DNA from: Clostridiales bacterium
GTDB lineage: Bacteria > Bacillota > Sulfobacillia > UBA995
Reading direction: 5' to 3'
Assembly (NCBI GenBank): GCA_003517845.1
Contig: DOZU01000219.1
Span: 1-8,837, forward strand
DNA length: 8,837 nucleotides
A program made the position numbers and the translations under genes. Numbering within the stretch: position 1 is the first letter of the stretch; each line of letters starts with the position of its first letter. This document shows positions 5,390 to 8,837 of this stretch, piece by piece. The notes under the pieces are model-generated. The model ran no database searches and was not told the origin of the DNA. It saw only the letters and a list, made by a program, of their open reading frames with translations.

Positions 5390-6525
5390 GGTACGCTATT
5401 GCCGAGGAGCACGAGCAAGTACGCCAGACCGCGCGGCAGTTCGCCGAACGCGAACTGGCCCCACGCGCCGCCGAGATCGATCACGAGGGCCGGTTCCCCT
5501 GGGAGAATGTCGAGTCGCTTCGCAAGTACGGTTACCTCGGCATGAACTTGCCGGAGCAATTCGGGGGCGGCGGGATGGACATGCTCAGCCACACCCTCGT
5601 GGTGGAAGAAGTCAGTCGGGTATGTGCTTCCACGGCGGTGGTCCTGGGCGTCCATAACGTCCTGTTCGGCGAAACCCTGAGTCGCTGGTGCCGCGACCCG
5701 GTGCGGGGCGAAGTCATGCCCGGTGTGGCCACCGGCGAGCGGCTGGGGGCCTTCGCGCTGACCGAGCCCCAGGCAGGGTCGGACGCCGGAGCAGTGGTCA
5801 CGACGGCGGTACGCGAAGGCGACGATTACGTGCTGAACGGCCGCAAGACCTTCATCACCAATGCCGGCATCGCCCACTGGTATATCGTCTGCGCGACCGT
5901 GGATCGCGCCCGGGGAGCCCGGGGCATTACCGCTTTCCTCGTCGAGGAGGGCCAGCCGGGTCTCAGCTTCGGCAAGCCCGAGGAGAAGATGGGCATCCGG
6001 GGCTCCCAGACCGCCGATGTGATCCTCGAAGGCGTGCGCGTGCCGGTGGCGCGCCGGATGGGAGAGGAAGGCGAGGGGTTCAAGTTGGCCATGGCCGCCC
6101 TCGACCATGGCCGCATCGGCATCGCCGCGCAGGCACTCGGCATCGCCCAGGCAGCCCTGGATGCGTCGGTCGCCTACGCCAAGCAACGCGTGCAATTCGG
6201 GAAGCCGATCGCCGAGTTGCAGGCGATTCAGTGGATGATCGCCGAAATGACCGCCGATGTGGAAGCGGCGCGTCTCCTGACCTATCGTGCCGCCGAACTC
6301 GCCGGGCAACCGGGTCGCCACTCGGCGGACTTCGCCATGGCCAAACTATTCGCTTCGACCACCGCGATGAAGCACACGGTCAACGCGGTGCAGATTCACG
6401 GCGGTTACGGCTACATGCGCGAGTACAAGGTGGAGCGGTTCATGCGCGACGCCAAGATCACCGAGATCTACGAAGGCACCTCGGAAATCATGAAGCTCGT
6501 CATCGCCCAGAGCGCCCTCCGCTGA
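5386..6525 (+). CDS. Acyl-CoA dehydrogenase, short-chain (butyryl-CoA dehydrogenase) type
   Basis: A 379-residue FAD enzyme, standard family length. It oxidises an acyl-CoA to the 2,3-enoyl-CoA and passes electrons normally to ETF. Signature 1 is FALTEPQAGSD (123-133), signature 2 is HGGYGYMREY (338-347), and KMGIRGSQT is at 201-209. The catalytic base is Glu363 in IYEGTSE, the position used by short-chain, butyryl- and isobutyryl-CoA dehydrogenases. The alternative Glu of isovaleryl-CoA and long-chain enzymes (LER context) is Gly242 here (DHGR), which argues against those. Following an isobutyryl-type mutase, butyryl-CoA to crotonyl-CoA is the most coherent reaction; isobutyryl-CoA or 2-methyl-branched substrates remain possible. 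It starts with TTG, overlaps the GTPase gene by 4 nt and is last in the operon. No etfA or etfB gene is in the window. Confidence 0.92.
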   Translation: MRYAIAEEHEQVRQTARQFAERELAPRAAEIDHEGRFPWENVESLRKYGYLGMNLPEQFGGGGMDMLSHTLVVEEVSRVCASTAVVLGVHNVLFGETLSRWCRDPVRGEVMPGVATGERLGAFALTEPQAGSDAGAVVTTAVREGDDYVLNGRKTFITNAGIAHWYIVCATVDRARGARGITAFLVEEGQPGLSFGKPEEKMGIRGSQTADVILEGVRVPVARRMGEEGEGFKLAMAALDHGRIGIAAQALGIAQAALDASVAYAKQRVQFGKPIAELQAIQWMIAEMTADVEAARLLTYRAAELAGQPGRHSADFAMAKLFASTTAMKHTVNAVQIHGGYGYMREYKVERFMRDAKITEIYEGTSEIMKLVIAQSALR

Positions 6526-6531
6526 ACTGGC

Positions 6532-6558
6532 GGGCGGGGTGGCGCCGCCACCCCGCCC
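6532..6558. terminator. Hairpin between convergent operons, probable bidirectional terminator
   Basis: GGGCGGGGTGGC (6532-6543) pairs perfectly with GCCACCCCGCCC (6547-6558) across a 3-nt loop. It lies 6 nt after the dehydrogenase stop and 19 nt beyond the stop of the convergent flavodoxin-fold gene, so it can end both operons. No clean T-run follows on either strand (plus reads CCTTCC), so termination may need Rho or rely on the stem alone. Confidence 0.65.
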
Positions 6559-6577
6559 CCTTCCTGCCGCCCGACCC

Positions 6578-7312
6578 TCATCGCCGGTACGGCTGTTCCC
6601 GCAAGCGGTCCTGAAGCCCCCGCGCCGCGGCCTTGTCTGACCAGTTGCGGTTGCCCATCGCCACGAATCTGGCGGGCGTGACCACCGGCCGGGCCAACAA
6701 CTCGCGGGCGAGTTCGGGCACAGCTTCATCTCGAGCCAGCGCGGCCGCGGCCAGCTCGAGCCCCTGCTCTAGGTGCGCCAACCGGGCGTCTCCTTCACCG
6801 AGCGGCCGGCCCCCGAGCATGCCTCCCAGGCCCATAGCCATCCCCCCGAGCCACCGGAAACGGCAGACAGCGGCAAACCGCCCCGATATGGCCAGGGCCA
6901 CATCGGCGTGGTGCGCCTCGGGGAATCCGCAATTGACAATGGCGACGAAGCCAGGTGCCCCATCGGTCGCCCGTTCCCGGCGGCGGGCCTCCGCCATCGC
7001 CACCATGGCCCGGATGACCGGCGCTGGCGGTGCATCGACGTACAAGGGGAAAGCCAAGATCAGCAGATCGGCGTCCCCGATGGCAAGGGCGGGGCCGATG
7101 GCAGGAACGGCCCTGTTGCTAGCAGGGGCGGGTTCCGAACCCGCCCCTACATCGTAGGCCGCGGCGGGCGGCAGGTCCTCCAGGAAATGAGCGCACCCGG
7201 TCACGCCGTGGTTGGCCAGCCGGTCGAGGAGATACCCCCCGAGGGAAGCGGAGGTGCTACGGGCCCGGCGCGGGCTGCCCACCAACAGCAAGGCGCGGCG
7301 AAGACCGCTCAT
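6578..7312 (-). CDS. Flavodoxin-fold NAD(P)H-dependent oxidoreductase
   Basis: I place the start at ATG 7312, giving 244 residues; the frame stays open further upstream but would run into the preceding gene, whereas this ATG makes an ATGA overlap with its stop and has GGGAG just before it. The N-terminus RALLLVGSPRRARSTSASL (6-24) is the FMN-phosphate loop of the FMN-reductase family. LLILAFPLYVDAPPAPVIRA (83-102) and IVNCGFPEAHHADVALAI (125-142) are the further conserved blocks of this family. It should bind FMN and reduce a small substrate or partner with NAD(P)H in the cytoplasm; the substrate is unknown. Residues 55-64 (VGAGSEPAPA) are encoded by an intact palindromic repeat and lie in a stretch that looks inserted between the second beta-alpha unit and the LLILAFPLY strand. 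It is last in a three-gene minus-strand operon. Confidence 0.85.
   Translation of the reverse strand: MSGLRRALLLVGSPRRARSTSASLGGYLLDRLANHGVTGCAHFLEDLPPAAAYDVGAGSEPAPASNRAVPAIGPALAIGDADLLILAFPLYVDAPPAPVIRAMVAMAEARRRERATDGAPGFVAIVNCGFPEAHHADVALAISGRFAAVCRFRWLGGMAMGLGGMLGGRPLGEGDARLAHLEQGLELAAAALARDEAVPELARELLARPVVTPARFVAMGNRNWSDKAAARGLQDRLREQPYRR
7122..7150. repeat. Palindromic repeat element inside a coding sequence
   Basis: Arms AGGGGCGGGTTC (7124-7135) and GAACCCGCCCCT (7137-7148) are perfect reverse complements around one central base. Two more bases each side extend it to 29 bp with a single mismatch (7123/7149). From memory, palindromes of the form GTAGGGGCGGGTT...AACCCGCCCCTAC occur as dispersed repeats in many bacterial genomes; I cannot confirm further copies here. 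It is read in frame as VGAGSEPAPA in the flavodoxin-fold gene. Confidence 0.75.
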
Positions 7313-7884
7313 GCTCCCACCCCCACCTGGACCAGCAGGCGCGTCAGCTCGGCCGCGGCCTCTTCCCAGGGGTCGGACTCCAAGAGTACGACGGAGCCCG
7401 CCAGCGAGCACTGGAAGTTCCGCGCATTGCGCGCTGCCAGCCGCCGGAACAGGTCTGCTTCCGCCTCATCTGCCCGTCCCTGCACGCCCACTGCGGCCAG
7501 CCGCCACTCATACGGGTAACGGCGGGCATGAAGCACCTCTCCCGCCTGTAGCATGAAGAAAGGCAGGATGTTGCCGATGGACCGGTCCAGGGCTCGCTTG
7601 AGTTCCGCCGAGTAACCGCCGAATACCACCGGGGTCAATCCCAGGATCAGGTCGGCACCGACCATGAGCCTGGCCACCTCGCGCGCCTCGTCATCGATCA
7701 CGCATATGCCGGGCGAGCGGATCCAACACCCGAAACACCCGCGGCAGTCGGCGATCTTCGATTGTCGGAGCGCCACCCGGTCAATCTCCCAGCCCGCGCC
7801 GGCCAAGGCCGCGCCCAAGTGGCGTTCAACCGAATCGAGATAGCTCTCACCCTCCGGCGCTCCGTTCAGCAGCAGCGCGCGCAT
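7309..7884 (-). CDS. Iron-sulfur flavoprotein, flavodoxin fold (NADPH-dependent FMN reductase family)
   Basis: A 191-residue protein. MRALLLNGAPEGESYLDSV at the N-terminus is the FMN-phosphate loop of the flavodoxin-like fold. A compact cysteine motif follows: Cys47-x2-Cys50-x2-Cys53-x7-Cys61, as in archaeal and clostridial iron-sulfur flavoproteins, where it holds a [4Fe-4S] cluster next to FMN. The block ADLILGLTPVVFGGYSAELKRALDR with its Gly-Tyr-Ser matches the family's second FMN-binding loop. It probably transfers electrons one or two at a time between ferredoxin-like donors and a substrate; several members have no known substrate. It overlaps the upstream hydrolase gene by 19 nt and the downstream flavodoxin-fold gene by 4 nt, so the three products are probably made together. 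The last 60 residues diverge from what I recognise. Confidence 0.87.
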   Translation of the reverse strand: MRALLLNGAPEGESYLDSVERHLGAALAGAGWEIDRVALRQSKIADCRGCFGCWIRSPGICVIDDEAREVARLMVGADLILGLTPVVFGGYSAELKRALDRSIGNILPFFMLQAGEVLHARRYPYEWRLAAVGVQGRADEAEADLFRRLAARNARNFQCSLAGSVVLLESDPWEEAAAELTRLLVQVGVGA

Positions 7885-8714
7885 GGGTCACCATCCTCAA
7901 GCATGTCGTCGAGCCGTACCCACCGGTTGAAAGGGAGCTTTACCAGGCGGCACCGGTCGCTCAGCCCCCGCTCCACCGCCGTGAGGTCTACCGGCTCCAG
8001 GAAGACCGGGTGATCGTGATGCACGGGTATCAGCAGCCTGGTCCCCAGCCGCTCTCGCACGGCCCGGATCAGGTCGTGCTCATCCAGGATACAGCTGACG
8101 GGTTGTTTGCCGACCGGATCGAGCACCGGTCCGCCGACGTTCACAACGGCAGCCGCTACCGTCAACTCCGGCACACCCGCAAACTCCGTATCACCGCTGA
8201 AGTACACGTCCCGGCCATCCCCCCGCACCACGAAGGACAGCATCGGGCCCCCGCACGGCATCACGCCCCACCGATCCGGGCGGCCTTCAAAGCGCGCGGC
8301 CGCCTGCCGACCCGCCTCGCCGGTCAGCCAGTGGACACCTTCATGGGCCTCGATCGACAGTCCCGGATAAACCTGCATCCATTCACCCGGCAGGATGGCC
8401 GTGGCGGACGGACCGGCGGCCGGAAAGTGGCGGCGGATGGTCGCGATTACCTCGGGGCTGCCGATGAACCGGGGCGCCGGACCATCTGCGAGCTTCCGTA
8501 CCGTCTCCAGATCGAAGTGGTCGAAGTGGCCATGGGTTATCAGCACGACATCCGGCCGGAACTCCTCAAGGTAGGCGTCAAATGCGGGCGCGTTGGGGCT
8601 CGCTTGAAACCATGGCCCATAGTCGTCGGACCGCGAGAAAGCGGGATCGATTACGAGTACGCGGTCCGCCAGGCGCAGACTGACCGATGCACCGCCGTGC
8701 CATGCCAGTTCCAT
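7866..8714 (-). CDS. Metallo-beta-lactamase-fold metal-dependent hydrolase (UlaG-like)
   Basis: A 282-residue metallo-beta-lactamase-fold protein. It opens MELAWHGGASVSL, typical of the UlaG/YtnP-like branch, and has the zinc motif HGHFDH (61-66), GDTEF (174-178) with metal-bridging Asp175, and PVHHDHPVF (230-238) for the last His ligands. His63 makes this a zinc-type HxHxDH site, not the HxExDH di-iron site of flavodiiron proteins, although flavodoxin-fold genes follow. No signal peptide is visible, so it is cytoplasmic. Substrates of this branch range from lactones to phosphoesters and cannot be assigned. The C-terminal CARCC is encoded by the same bases as the start of the next gene and may have no function of its own. 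The start ATG has GAGGAGAGGGG upstream. It is first in the operon. Confidence 0.88.
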   Translation of the reverse strand: MELAWHGGASVSLRLADRVLVIDPAFSRSDDYGPWFQASPNAPAFDAYLEEFRPDVVLITHGHFDHFDLETVRKLADGPAPRFIGSPEVIATIRRHFPAAGPSATAILPGEWMQVYPGLSIEAHEGVHWLTGEAGRQAAARFEGRPDRWGVMPCGGPMLSFVVRGDGRDVYFSGDTEFAGVPELTVAAAVVNVGGPVLDPVGKQPVSCILDEHDLIRAVRERLGTRLLIPVHHDHPVFLEPVDLTAVERGLSDRCRLVKLPFNRWVRLDDMLEDGDPCARCC

Positions 8715-8774
8715 GACCTGGTCCCCTCTCCTCTTCCGCCCGGAGTCTCCATCAGTGGCCGTCTTCGTGCCATC

Positions 8775-8803
8775 AGCGTAACTGCCTCCGGTATTGCCGT
8801 CAA
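8775..8803 (-). promoter_or_regulatory. Sigma-70-type promoter for the hydrolase-flavoprotein operon
   Basis: On the minus strand TTGACG (8803-8798, 5 of 6), a 17-nt spacer and TACGCT (8780-8775) would start transcription near 8768, about 54 nt before the ATG at 8714. The -10 matches only 3 of 6 but keeps the key T, A and final T, and shares the TACnCT form with the regulator's promoter at 2231-2236. I see nothing else in 8715-8837. Confidence 0.5.
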
Positions 8804-8837
8804 GGGCGCAACTGCCGGCGTGTGGTTGGCCTGTGAT

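Noticed and set aside
5314..6321. A 335-codon open frame antisense to the acyl-CoA dehydrogenase.
   Set aside because: Same codon-aligned antisense phase and same explanation; the sense strand encodes a complete, clearly conserved enzyme.
6578..7411. A longer start for the flavodoxin-fold gene, adding 33 residues.
   Set aside because: The extra residues are low-complexity Gly/Arg/Ala, overlap about 100 nt of the preceding gene, and lie before the conserved FMN loop. The ATG at 7312 has a ribosome site and an ATGA overlap.
7309..8714. A split flavodiiron protein (metallo-beta-lactamase-fold core plus flavodoxin).
   Set aside because: The metal motif is HGHFDH, not the HxExDH of di-iron cores, and the hydrolase N-terminus matches the UlaG-like branch.

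Overview
The window is visibly GC-rich throughout, with strong GC codon bias, GTG and TTG starts, and purine-rich GGAGG-type ribosome sites. It looks like a chromosomal segment from a high-GC bacterium with anaerobic or facultative redox metabolism. A high-GC Bacillota lineage or Chloroflexota are my guesses, but the sequence alone does not settle this. I see no rRNA, tRNA, CRISPR array, transposase or phage gene.

Layout. (1) Positions 1-1593, minus strand: one open frame, cut by the window edge, fusing a NuoE-like [2Fe-2S] domain, a second thioredoxin-like [2Fe-2S] domain and a NuoF-like flavin/NADH domain. (2) 1616-2224, minus: an XRE-family regulator with a C-terminal cupin, 22 nt upstream of the redox gene and probably co-transcribed with it. 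(3) 2225-2329: a divergent control region with a 17-bp imperfect palindrome. The minus promoter through it places its start point on the regulator's GTG codon, predicting a leaderless mRNA. (4) 2330-6525, plus: a tight operon of B12-dependent acyl-CoA mutase large subunit, B12-binding small subunit, MeaB-type GTPase chaperone and acyl-CoA dehydrogenase, closed by a GC-rich hairpin at 6532-6558. (5) 6578-8714, minus: a second operon of overlapping genes, a metallo-beta-lactamase-fold hydrolase, an iron-sulfur flavoprotein and a flavodoxin-fold oxidoreductase, with a candidate promoter at 8775-8803.

How the parts fit. The mutase would usually be named methylmalonyl-CoA mutase, but the two residues that read the substrate's carboxylate in that enzyme (Tyr89 and Arg207 of the Propionibacterium enzyme) are Phe79 and Gln197 here. 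That pair is the isobutyryl-CoA mutase signature. With the dehydrogenase as last gene, the operon reads as a device that interconverts branched and linear C4 acyl-CoAs and then oxidises the product. The divergent regulator, sharing a control region with the operon, is its likely regulator. The NuoE-NuoF fusion is a plausible outlet to NAD(H) for reducing equivalents, but its electron partner lies outside the window.

Most worth checking: the mutase specificity, the three-domain NuoEF fusion, the palindrome with a leaderless regulator, and an intact palindromic repeat carried in frame inside the flavodoxin-fold gene.
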